This document shows positions 35,536 through 45,000 of a stretch of 64,000 nucleotides of DNA, piece by piece (the stretch's first letter is position 1; every line of letters starts with the position of its first letter). The notes beneath the pieces were generated by a model. The model did no database searches and was not told where the DNA came from. It worked only from the letters and a program-made list of their open reading frames with translations. The stretch is taken from contig OZ024930.1 of assembly GCA_964017235.1 (NCBI GenBank), positions 157,852,221-157,916,220 on the forward strand. Direction: 5' to 3'. Position numbers and translations under genes: made by a program. The stretch is from Sabellastarte sp. h YS-2021 (lineage: Eukaryota; Annelida; Polychaeta; Sabellida; Sabellidae).

Positions 35536-35836
35536 GATGTTGATGATAATCCAATCTTCAACTATACTGGACCTGAGGAGGTTGCCATGGGATCAACTTC
35601 TGTTTTCCAAGTTGACATGTATATCCCGTATCCCGCTATTGACCTAACATTTGATATCTTTGCACCAATTAATGACACAGGGGTGATGTCCATATGTAAT
35701 GCTATGATTGTGGAAACTGGGGAGCATTACTCATGTATCCCTAAAGACAAGATTGAAACAACACTATACAAGGCTTCAGACAATGAAAACAGAAACAGCC
35801 GGGCAAGGGTGAACATTGGATATGTCGTTAATGCAG
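35536..35836 (+). CDS. DUF11-like repeat 2, exon 1
   Basis: The acceptor is TTATTTTCACAG and the donor GTTTGT; starts phase 0 and ends phase 1. It encodes about 100 residues: DNPIFNYTGPEEVAMGSTSV with FQVDMYIP (strand pattern M-G-S-T-x-V-F-x-V), then LTFDIFAPINDTG, SICNAMIVETGEHYSCI (both conserved cysteines), and RARVNIGYVVNAG. This single exon covers what takes two exons in repeat 1. Sequons: NYT, NDT. The donor is weak (GTTTGT), but the phase fits the next exon exactly. Confidence 0.9.
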
Positions 35837-37288
35837 GTTTGTAATATCCAGGGACCAGATTCACCAGAAGTCTCAAATTGTAGTAACACAGATTAGATTT
35901 GTTTCTGAGTTTGAGATTGTTTTCTTTGGTGAGTTGATGTTAAAGTAGAGGTTCACAAAAGCCATCTTAGTTAAGGCTGCAAAAAAAAAATCAATCAAAA
36001 TCTTGCAATTTTGCCATTTAGCCGCTGTGACAGAATGACAAAATTATTAAGTCTCACTCTTAGCAGTCTTATAATCAAGGTTTAAACTTACCCAGAATTC
36101 ACTCTGTGATTTTTTTGTGAATGCCTACTGACAAAAATCTAATCTTAGACAATAGGCTGGATATAGTTGAGTTTTTCTTCTGTCTGTATCAATAATGGAC
36201 AATAATCAAATCACATACATTCAAAGTATGTTACTAAATTATTGTGTACTATACATTTTAAAAAATTGTTATGCAAGGTTTACATTTTGCTGGCCTGTCA
36301 TTTCTGATGTTAGACATTATATAACAAGGAAGAAGAGGATGAGGAATGGTAGTTTGCAAAAAAATCAGTGTCATACATGAATGAGTGCATTGCAATAGTC
36401 TTTCTACTTTTATCAAAATGAAAACAGAGTTTATGGAAGTTCTAACATATTGAAATTTATCACCAGTATAGATCAGACATTGACAATTTAGTGGTAATGT
36501 ATCCCTAGACTACTAAAAAAACTATAAGGTGTGATGCTGACTCCCCCAACACCCCCTGCCTCTCCTCTCCTAACTAAAGCCAAGAAAAAATAAACTGTTG
36601 TGTTTCCACCTGATGCCACTGACAAGAGGTTTTGATATGTTAAAACAGGTCCCATAGGTCACACCTTTTTTAAGGATGTGGTACAATCTCAGACTTTAAA
36701 AACACACTTTGAAATGTCCTATTGCAAGACATTGTGAATATTTTCGGGTTTCATGTTGCATGTTATAAGTAGAACTTGCCAAATAAAAATTTGATTTACT
36801 AAATTGCTAAATAAAAAAGTTACAATCACAGGGGCTCTGAAGTTAAAACAAAGATAATCCAGACAATGTGAGTTGGCATACAGGTGAACATTAACATACT
36901 GAGCAAGTGGAAGTTTCACTGAACATGAGTATTTAGTCATTTCAGCTGATGAGTTTAGATAGTAAAATTAAGTGCCATTCTTGTATACTTACGTCTGCAA
37001 CTGCCATTGGTTTAGTGGTAAAAATAAAAGGATTAAAATTTTGCCTTAAAGTCAGCAATTCCAGCAGTTGTACACGACTGTTGATCAGAATCATCCTATT
37101 ATAATGTTTCTTTACATAATAGTGTCATAAATTCCTGTACATTAACTTGATAGCACAGCCCACTGTTTCTGATTCCCGTTAGAGAAACACGGGATAATTA
37201 TGAAGAATTAGAATTATAAAAATAATAATCTATAATTGATGAAACTGATGCAAGATATAGTTAGCCAGTAATGGACTGTTACCACAGT
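35837..37288. other. intron, nothing recognised
   Basis: AT-rich intron left of the DIRS element. No repeats with borders and no exon candidate were found. Confidence 0.55.
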
Positions 37289-37312
37289 GAAATTTTTATT
37301 GTGTTAATACAT

Positions 37313-37476
37313 CCTAGCCAATGGACAATTTCTTTACCGGTCAGCGCTACCAGTCCCGCCACAATCCAGAAAAAGGCATCCTGTATATACTACCGGCAGG
37401 ACCGGTCACAGAGTGTGCATTTGCTAGGTGGCGCATTGTACTTCCTTCCTGTCTAGATAGTGTGACCTCATAGCAT
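37313..37476 (+). repeat. DIRS left inverted terminal repeat
   Basis: It pairs with 42866-43032 in inverse orientation. Shared blocks are CCAATGGACAATT, CCTGTATATACTACCGGCAG, AGAGTGTGCATT, CCTGTCTAGA and CATAGCATC. The two repeats differ by scattered substitutions and short indels, indicating an old insertion. Confidence 0.88.
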
Positions 37477-37645
37477 CTTTTGGCACGTGGAGTGTGTATA
37501 CATGTTTTTAGAGAGAAACAAATTTTGAAGTTTTCAACGAAGTTATATATTTTACTGAACCTTATTTTATTTGAACTTCATTTTACCGTCTTCCTGAAGT
37601 ACTATGTCATCACCAGGACAAAAGTGAGGCACTTGTGGCCATGTT

Positions 37646-38110
37646 ATGGCTATGCTTGATGGCTACCTGAAGTGTGCACATTGCAGAGACAAGGGGGTGG
37701 GAGACGACCCTGGCATTCAGAAGAAAGACTGTCCAATCTGCAAGGCTTTCACTGCAGAGCAAATACAGCAATTAGCCACCCCCACCTATAGAACCAGGAA
37801 AGGAAAAGAGCAGAAGAAGATGGTTGATGCCTCCCCTGTGACGTCTACCCCCACCTTGTTGCACCCTACAGAAGTTAAGCTGTTAGGGTGGGTAGAAGGA
37901 GGTCGGGTTAATGAAGAAACCTCTGCTGGGAAGAAAATGAGGTCTGATGAGTCCCCAAAGCACAGTAAGAAGAAATCCAGCAGGAAACCTACATCTGAAG
38001 ATCTCAAGAGCCTTGATGACAAGTGGGCCCAGAGGTTTGCACGACTTGAAGCCATGCTTCTAGCCAAGTCATTTACAGTACCAGTGGAACCAGTGCAGAA
38101 ATCTGCTTAA
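37646..38110 (+). CDS. DIRS gag-like ORF, N-terminal part
   Basis: 154 codons. The start carries two CxxC-type pairs (CAHCRDKG ... DCPICKAF), a zinc-binding knuckle. A Lys/Glu/Ser-rich middle follows, then a segment DLKSLDDKWAQRFARLEAML that looks like a short coiled coil. This fits the first ORF of DIRS elements, a putative Gag. The frame closes at 38110, and the following 350 bp contains repeated TQPVEAP-coding units in a shifted frame, so the original ORF has probably been split. Confidence 0.6.
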   Translation: MAMLDGYLKCAHCRDKGVGDDPGIQKKDCPICKAFTAEQIQQLATPTYRTRKGKEQKKMVDASPVTSTPTLLHPTEVKLLGWVEGGRVNEETSAGKKMRSDESPKHSKKKSSRKPTSEDLKSLDDKWAQRFARLEAMLLAKSFTVPVEPVQKSA

Positions 38111-38476
38111 GTGGTGATCAGTGAGAAGCCCTTCTTCAAACCAGAAGCTGGTACTAGCAAGATGTCTACTGGTGCGGTCAACCAGCCTGCTGAATTTTTT
38201 CCAGTGCCAGTCCCGTTCAGGCCACTGGATGTTGCTACCCAGAATGTTGATGTTCAGGTACGATGATGGGAAATGCTGCCAGCATGACAGCTACCCGGCC
38301 TGTTGAGACTCCTGGTTTGAGAAGATTGGCCACCCAGCCTGTTGAGGCTCCCAGTGCAAGGACGGCCACCCAGCCTGTTGAGGCTCCCGGTGACAGATCT
38401 TAAGTTCACTCTCAGCCCACTGGTACTGGTTGTATATATGTGAGTGCTGTAAACCGGTCCCTCAACAGTAAGAGAT

Positions 38477-39661
38477 TTGTTGCTGCTGCTAATACTAGTG
38501 TGTCTGACTCTGATGATGAACTACATAGTGAACCGGGCTCCCCTGCTGGTGGTAGTGACCAGGCGAGTTATCAGACAGGGACCACCTAAAGATGAAGGAA
38601 TTGACAAGGAACTGTCTGAGGAGGCTAATTACAGAGACACCATCAGAGTGGTCAGGTCCTTTATGGGATGGCAACAGATACCAGACTTTGTCAGCTCATC
38701 TTCTTCCCTGGATGATAACCCTTTTGTCGGTGCTAGAGCCCAACCTGCTGAGAAGGTATCCATCAAGTTACTGACCGATGAATGGCTTTGCAGAAAGCTG
38801 GAGAAATTGAACCTCACCATGGCTGATGGGTACCCATACAGGATATCTGAAACTGCTGGACTGCTGAGAGACCAATTCATCAAGATGCCTAGAAGTTCCA
38901 AATGTTACGATATGTACACTGAGAAGAAGGATTCTAAAGTATTGTCTTGGTCACCGGACCCAGCCAAACCTAACAGCAGTTTTAGCAGGGTTGCCAGACA
39001 CAGCTTGCCTTGTGCCGCATTCTCCAGGTCCATCAATCAAGACACCTTGAGAAGATGGGAGAGATCAGCCAGAAAACAGACATTTATGTGTAACCAGACT
39101 GCTGGACTGAGTCATTGCCTCACTAGGGTTCAAGACTCCATGGTTGGACAACTGAAAACACTTCACCATGAGAAGGGCAAAGGCAAGTCGTCAGAGAGGT
39201 CCCAACATGCTGCTCATGAGTTAGATTACTTGGTTACTTTCAACAGAAGTATCACCCAGGATATGGCTCACCCTATGCAAGACCTGTCTGAAGGAATCTT
39301 CATAAATATGGCCAACCTCAAACTAGCTTGTTGTGACAGCTACCTAGACTATTTGAGAGCCGAGGTGAAGCAAGATACCCTTACCTCTTTATGTACGGCC
39401 CCACTTCACATGAACCCATTCTTCCTGAACCAGTCTCTGGCAAAGGCTGAAGAGGAAATCTCTAGAAATGAAGAAAGACATTCCTCTAGTACATCACAAA
39501 AGAAGCCTGGTCGCTACCACCCCAGTTGCTTCTTCAACTGCCAAGGCTTCTCACCAACCGGACCGGAAGTCCGTTTTGCCCACTTGGAAGCAAATCAGGG
39601 ACAGGCAACAGGGCAAGAAAGGGCGTGGCAAGGCTTCAACCTACCAGCAGAAGCCGGCTAA
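38477..39661 (+). CDS. DIRS gag-like ORF, main part
   Basis: 394 codons, the longest intact frame in the window. It is polar, with few cysteines, and contains DEWLCRKLEKLNLTMADGYP, FSRSINQDTLRRWERSARKQ and SITQDMAHPMQDLSEGIFIN. The C-terminus is Gln/Gly/Arg-rich. It corresponds in position to the Gag-like ORF of DIRS retrotransposons; I recognise no enzymatic motif. The reading frame probably continued from the upstream zinc-knuckle ORF before small indels separated them. Confidence 0.6.
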   Translation: MLLLLILVCLTLMMNYIVNRAPLLVVVTRRVIRQGPPKDEGIDKELSEEANYRDTIRVVRSFMGWQQIPDFVSSSSSLDDNPFVGARAQPAEKVSIKLLTDEWLCRKLEKLNLTMADGYPYRISETAGLLRDQFIKMPRSSKCYDMYTEKKDSKVLSWSPDPAKPNSSFSRVARHSLPCAAFSRSINQDTLRRWERSARKQTFMCNQTAGLSHCLTRVQDSMVGQLKTLHHEKGKGKSSERSQHAAHELDYLVTFNRSITQDMAHPMQDLSEGIFINMANLKLACCDSYLDYLRAEVKQDTLTSLCTAPLHMNPFFLNQSLAKAEEEISRNEERHSSSTSQKKPGRYHPSCFFNCQGFSPTGPEVRFAHLEANQGQATGQERAWQGFNLPAEAG

Positions 39662-40012
39662 CGGTTCAAAACAGCATAAATGACAATTACTGTGTAAATT
39701 GTGTCACCGGACAGGACTTTGTGTATGTGTCCAACAAGGTAGACAATTTGAACCCTCCACCACTGATAGCCGGAGAGAAGGACTTGTCTGTAGCCAGCAA
39801 GAGAGAGAGTATAAATTTACATGTAAACTCTTGTGTTGTCAATCCTGTTCATTTTGCCAAAGGGTATCTGCAAAAGAAAGGTGTAAATCCCGTCAATTGT
39901 CATGTAACAGAAATAAAATATGTGAAAGATATTTCTTGTGTAGGTCATTGAGTTCTGTAAATCCTGTCACCAATGTCCCACTGTTGCTCCAAATCTACCT
40001 GTAGGGGCCAGA

Positions 40013-41133
40013 TTGCACCAGTTTGGGGAAAAATGGGCAGTCCTAAGGGCTAGCCCCAAAGTTGTAACAGTACTCAGGGAAGGCTACACCCTCCCCTTTC
40101 AGTTCCGACCCAACTTGACAAGGTCACCAACTCTCATAAGCTGTTATGTAAATCCCCACAAGAACCTTTACTTGTTGGAGGCATTGCATCAGCTTCTGAA
40201 CAAAAATGCAGTGGAACCGGCAGCAACTCAGAAATCTTTAGGGTTCTACAACAGACTATTTCTAGTATTCAAACCCAACCACCGGTACTAAGAGACTCAT
40301 CTTAGCACTGAGCACCTTGAACGCCTTCATAAACACAGAGTAATTCAAAATGGAGACACCAGGGACAATAAGAACCTCACAACACACATAGGAGTCGGTT
40401 ACCTCCATAGATTTCAAAGACACATACTTCCATATACTAATTCACAGTCACTCCAGGAAGTACATAGCGTTTTCACATCCAGGGTCGGTCTTACCAGTTC
40501 AAAGAACTACCCTTTGACCTGTCCACAGCACCCATGGAGTTCACAGTGGTAGCCAAAGAGGTCACATTGATAGCTTTACAGAGAGGTATAAGGATCCATC
40601 AGTACCCACCAAACCTGTCTCCAGCATACACAGATCTTGGTAGCTCTCTGTCAAGAGGCAGGCTGGCTGGTGAACAGGGAGAAATCAGAACTGGATCCAA
40701 AACAAGTTTTCAACTTAGTAGGTTACCAATTCGACCTGAAAGAGGGCAAGGTCAAACCCACACCAGAATGTTAGCAGGCCTTAACAATCAAGATTCAACC
40801 AATATTGTCCGGTTCGGTGTGCCCGGTCTGGCAATTCATGTCCTTCATAGGTTCACTCACTGCAACAGAGAAACAAGTCCACCTAGGTTGGCTCCATATA
40901 AGGCCCATACAGTGGGACTTGAAGAACAGCTGGAGGGTACCAGAGTCACTAAAAAAAGTGATCCCCATACCCAGATCGCTTTACCCTCATCTGAAATGGT
41001 GGCTGGAGGAAAGCAATGTGCTTCAAAGTCAACCATTACACCCACTAAAATATGCTCTGCAGATCTTTACAGATGCATAAAAAGGGTGGGGCGCTCACTT
41101 ATTATAAATGAATGCACTGCAAGTGGAACCTGA
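40013..41133 (+). pseudogene. DIRS reverse transcriptase (inactivated)
   Basis: Frame 1 (to 40291) has HQFGEKWAVLRASPKVVTVL and GYTLPFQF, the opening of the DIRS RT, and GFYNRLFLVFKPN. After a stop, SIDFKDTYFHILIHSHSRKY appears near 40400, then a frame change into LPFDLSTAPMEFT near 40505, where the family normally has Gly at the Asp position. The catalytic YxDD site is replaced by YPPN (40603-40614). Fragments continue to the connection region near 41.1 kb. The enzyme cannot be active in this copy. Confidence 0.85.
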
Positions 41134-41149
41134 TCCCTTCCAGAAGGCA

Positions 41150-41290
41150 AGGCACACATCAATTACCTGGAACTAAAGGTGGTCTTTCTGGCCCTAAAAG
41201 AGTTTCTTGACCTCTGTTTGAACAACATAGTTCTCATGGCCACAGACAACACCACAGTGGTTGCCTACATAACTGAGGGGGGGGGATGAA
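41150..41290 (+). pseudogene. DIRS RNase H fragment
   Basis: The translation INYLELKVVFLALKEFLDL, followed about 15 residues later by ATDNTTVVAYITE, matches the RNase H core (the E of YLEL and the D of TDNT) that follows RT in DIRS elements. It is cut off by a G9 run at 41277-41285 where the conserved GG follows, after which the frame is lost. An N-terminal frame interruption separates it from the RT. Confidence 0.75.
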
Positions 41291-41484
41291 GTCGGGCCCT
41301 CTGTGTGCCCCTTTGTGGAGGTTTCTGACCTGATGCACCAACCACTACGGTTGGTGTCACCAGTTCCAGACGACCAGGCCTGGGCAGTGGACACACTCAG
41401 TCTGTCCTGGGAAAATCTGGACCCATATGCCTTCCCACCAGCAGCCATCTTGGGCAAAGTGGTGGAGAAGTTGCAGGACCACCT

Positions 41485-42359
41485 GTGCAACAGGATCATG
41501 CTGACCAGCAGCCAGGCACCATTGATGGCTATAGATCAGCCATTGCTGACAAGTTGGGAAAATCCTCCATTAATGTCAGCAAAGATGAGAATCTCACTCG
41601 TCTCCTGGATAGCTTCCACAGAAACAGACCCAAGGGTCTGAGTGGCATCCACTCTTGGAATTTTTCCCTGGTACTGCACTGGATGACAAAGGCTCCCTTT
41701 GAACCTCTGAAAGAGGCCTCCCTGAAGCGCTTGACCTTCAAGACTGTCTTCTGGTTGGCCCTAGGTTCAGGTAAATGCAGGAGTGAGGTCCATGCTTGGT
41801 TTCAAAAGAACATCGACACCAGTCAGATTGGTCCAAGGTGTCCTTGTTTCTCTCACCCAGCTTTCTTTCCAAGAACCAGCTGGCGAAAGAAGGTCCAGAC
41901 AGTGTGGCCCCGGTGGTAATTCCAGCCCTGGCCCCCACTCTAGATAAGTCACTTAAGGGTGACAGGTCCTTATGTTCAGTCACAGCCCTGCGTTATTACT
42001 TTGACAGGACCTCAGATCTCAGGCAGACCAACAAGATGGTTTTTGTCTCCTTCAAGAAAGGTTTCGACAAAGATATCTCCCCTGCCACTGTCTCCTCATT
42101 GATCAAGCAGACTATGATCCTATGTTATGAGCTCTCTGATCAGCAAGCCCTCATCTTACATCAGGTCAAAGCCCATGATGTTAGGTCCTTTGCTGCCTCT
42201 AAGGCCTTCCAGTCGGGAGTCTCCTTAGGCCAAATCTTATCAGCCTGTCACTGGAAATCTCACAACACATTCACACAATTCTATTTGAAGGATGTTGCTT
42301 GGGCTGAATCAGAGCTCTTCCATTTGGGCCCAGTGGTGGCTGCTCAGCAGGTCAATTAA
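41485..42359 (+). pseudogene. DIRS tyrosine recombinase (one frameshift)
   Basis: The first frame (to about 41800) carries ATIDGYRSAIADKLG, LTRLLDSFHRNRPK and FWLALGSGKCRSEVHAW, the last being the box-I arginine region. A frameshift near 41795 moves to the frame 41796-42359, which has HDVRSFAASKAFQSG (H-x-x-R), LSACHWKSHNTF and the presumed catalytic Tyr in FTQFYLKDVAW. The C-terminal catalytic part is intact for 187 codons. Recombinases of this type integrate the circular DIRS intermediate. The one break and the normal motifs suggest decay later than in the RT. Confidence 0.85.
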
Positions 42360-42705
42360 CAAGCCCGGAAATGAGGAGATGTGTACATATACACATAACG
42401 TATATACCTTGTATATAGATTTTAAGTACATAATAAAAAAAGACAAAAAAAACAACAAAACTGTGACATGCTTCCCTTGGGAGGTTTATTTTCTTTTATG
42501 GGACTGAACTCATCCCTGTCTTCCCCTATCTCAGAGCAGGTTTGTAAAAATTGGGGGGCAACGTTGGTATATCCCCGGGTAACCAAATATTGGCCTCACA
42601 GGGTCTTCTGACCTTAGGTCAACCCAGGGCCTATGATTTTGTTGTTTTGTTCATGAGTTCACCTTAGTCTCTAGTAACTTACCCGCCCACTGAGTGGTAG
42701 TTATT

Positions 42706-42795
42706 TAGCAAATGTCCATTGGATAGGATGTATTAACGCAATAAAATTAAATAATTAAATTGAATTTTGATAAGTTAATACCCTATCCAAGGGAC
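42706..42795 (+). repeat. DIRS internal complementary region
   Basis: Bases 42706-42748 (AATGTCCATTGGATAGGATG...TTAACGCAATAAAA) are the inverse of the outer edge of the left terminal repeat (37289-37332). Bases 42770-42790 (GATAAGTTAATACCCTATCC) are the inverse of the outer edge beyond the right repeat (43017-43050). This two-part complementarity is the hallmark used in DIRS circle formation. Confidence 0.85.
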
Positions 42796-42865
42796 AGGCA
42801 AGGTCCTCCCAACCGGCCCTGCTATCAGCTTACTAGGGGTCGTAATAGGACTAGACAACAAAAAA

Positions 42866-43032
42866 GATGCTATGACATCATGATGTCTAGACAGGAAAAA
42901 GTATGATGCACCACCTGGTGAATGCACACTCTGTGACCGGTCCTGCCGGTAGTATATACAGGACATCTTTTTTTGGCGTTTGGCGGGACCGGTCACATCG
43001 TCCAGTGAAGCAATTGTCCATTGGATAGCTTA
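42866..43032 (-). repeat. DIRS right inverted terminal repeat
   Basis: Inverse copy of 37313-37476; contains CTGTGACCGGTCCTGCCGGT. It shows a GACATCATGATGTC palindrome near its inner end (42873-42888) that is altered in the left copy. Confidence 0.88.
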
Positions 43033-43287
43033 TTAACTTATAAAAATTTAACTCACTTATTAAATTTTCAAGTTTATCTCTTTTTATATGTTTATCTCTT
43101 CCGCAGAAACTAACCATTAGTGTAAAATCACTTCCAGTGGATTTCTTAAAATTGGAAAATTAATACAATTTTCTTTTAGCTAAAATCTGCACATTTGTGA
43201 ATGGTAATTCAAAATTAGAGAGGTCTCTTGTGGGTATATTGAATGCATTTTGTAAAGATTTATTCACAAATACCTATATTTCATTAG

Positions 43288-43484
43288 GAATTCATGAGGC
43301 CCCTTTCAACAGCAGCAAGGAACTGAACAAAATTTCTGTGGCATTTGCTGTTCAAATCTTCAACTCGACAGAATACATCAACAACATGTATTGGTTAGGT
43401 GTTGCTGTAGAAATTGGCCCTGACCTTATTTGGGCTGCCCAGCTCGGAGTAACAGTTGTGGAGAGTGATACTCTTCTGGGAATG
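43288..43484 (+). CDS. DUF11-like repeat 2, exon 2
   Basis: The acceptor is TATTTCATTAG and the donor GTGAGT. Two bases complete a Gly codon with 35836, then IHEAPFNSSKELNKISVAFA, VQIFNSTEYINNMYWLGVAV and WAAQLGVTVVE. It matches the C-terminal half of repeat 1 (D-x-I-x-hydrophobic strand, then W/L-x-V-x-V and W-x-A/G-Q) with lower identity. Two sequons (NSS, NST). It ends in phase 0. Its separation from 35836 by 7.4 kb is due mainly to the DIRS insertion. Confidence 0.85.
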
Positions 43485-44784
43485 GTGAGTCAGTTCAAGG
43501 TCAAAGCTTTGGTCAAAACGACAGGTCATGGCCAAAATTCATTTCAATTTTCAATAAACTGTGGCTACTTCTGAAGCCAGTTACTTGTCAAAAAGGTCAA
43601 AATTGTCTCTTTTAAAGTGTCTTATAAAGTGTTGTACCTGAGTGCATAGATTAATAAAAATAGTCTGTTTATAAGGACCCACACAGGAACAGTACCAAAA
43701 GTTATGATACAATAGGATCTTTATCATCTGAAATCTTATTGAACAGATATTTAATTTTAAGAACTCATTTTCACTCTGACACTCCCAAATTAGCACTTCC
43801 CCAACTGGTCATTGCTATCTTCTGTTGCCCAGACAAGGCCTTCCAACAGGCTCTGATAATAAATGGCTTTATAGAATGAGGTTTTATAGAGATTTTTCTC
43901 CAGAGTAACTGAGCTGATAAGTATATTTGGAAACCTTAGGCAACAATTGTTGCCATGGCAAACACTTTTGCAATTGTTTTTCTTTTTTTTTTGACTTAGT
44001 GGGCATTTGTACTTTCAGGGCATTCAATATTTGACCAAATCGGTTAATGGATTGGAGGAGAGATCCAGTGTTATATATTTTGTACCAACGTCCAAGCATA
44101 TTGATAATGAAGAGAGTTTGCTATGTTCAGAGACTGATTAACACATATAGCATTTTCAAAACAGGGTTATATTTAATATTTCTCCAACAGAGAAGGGGAA
44201 AGCACTCTACTTCATGTTTCATCTAAAATTTTGAATTTCACTGCACTAAGGTAGCAGCCATTTTTAAAGTAGTTGCGAGCCAAATATCAATTTTGGGTAA
44301 TTTGTATTCTACTTATTTTTTATGATTTTCAGAGGTAATTTTTATGTTATGGTTGAATTATCTGTGTAACAGAAGCACCGGGTGATTAGATAACCATTCT
44401 CAAATGCACGCACAGCTTAAACTGATCTTATCTCTAAATAAATGGTAGCTTATGTAGAAGTTTTAATTAAATAATGACTTATCAATTTATGCATTTATTT
44501 AGAGCTTTTATTAAAGCAAGAAAGGTAAGATTTGTCACAGTATGTGAGAAATTTGAGACTGAGGAAGCCCCCTTGTGTTATCACCTTTACTTGTGGGAAA
44601 TTCTAGTATTGTTATGACTACCTTAGGCATCAACTCTGAAAATTGTCCTGTTGTTTTACACAACTCTTTTATTTCACACAACTACTTTCATCAGAATCAA
44701 AATCTAACTATTTCACCATGTCCAAACAATGTAGAGGATATAATTAGCTCTGAGGGTGTAATGTAATGTAATCTTTTTACAAAG
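43485..44784. other. intron, nothing recognised
   Basis: AT-rich intron between repeats 2 and 3. No transposon borders or exon candidates; the acceptor ATCTTTTTACAAAG ends it. Confidence 0.55.
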
Positions 44785-45000
44785 CTGACAGATCCTTCTC
44801 TGAAGCTCACCTCCAAAACAGAAGCAGATGTGATGGTTGGCCAGACAGTTTTATATGAGTTGAATATGACATTACCACAAAACAGTGAGGGCATGTTTGA
44901 GCTGGAAGTTCTGGCTCCATATAATGACAGTGCACGCATGAAACTTTGTGATGTCAGGATAGCTGCACAAGGTCTGAACGTACCCTGCTTTGAAGAAACA
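44785..45000 (+). CDS. DUF11-like repeat 3, exon 1
   Basis: The acceptor is CTTTTTACAAAG and the donor GTAAGT; phase 0 at both ends, 72 residues. DPSLKLTSKTEADVMVGQTV followed by LYELNMTLP is the clearest match in the window to the bacterial DUF11 opening (L-x-L-x-K-x...V-G-x-x-V-x-Y-x-L-x-x-T-L-P). Then FELEVLAPYNDSARMKLCDV and RIAAQGLNVPCF carry both cysteines. Sequons: NMT, NDS. Confidence 0.9.

Larger units (their letters stand above)
37289..43050 (+). mobile_element. DIRS-type tyrosine-recombinase retrotransposon (degenerate)
   Basis: Inverted terminal repeats of about 165 bp (37313-37476 and 42866-43032) share CCTGTATATACTACCGGCAG and GACCGGTCACAGAGTGTGCA in opposite orientation. A gag-like region, RT, RNase H and tyrosine recombinase follow in the same order as DIRS1. 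An internal complementary region (42706-42795) matches the outer edges of both repeats. This combination is diagnostic of DIRS elements, which replicate through a circular intermediate and integrate by recombinase without target duplications. Multiple frameshifts and a lost RT active site make the copy defective. It sits in the intron splitting DUF11-like repeat 2. Confidence 0.92.

Noticed and set aside
35536-43484. The host gene being broken by the DIRS insertion
   Set aside because: The element lies wholly within an intron, and the flanking exons keep matching phase 1, so splicing can remove it.
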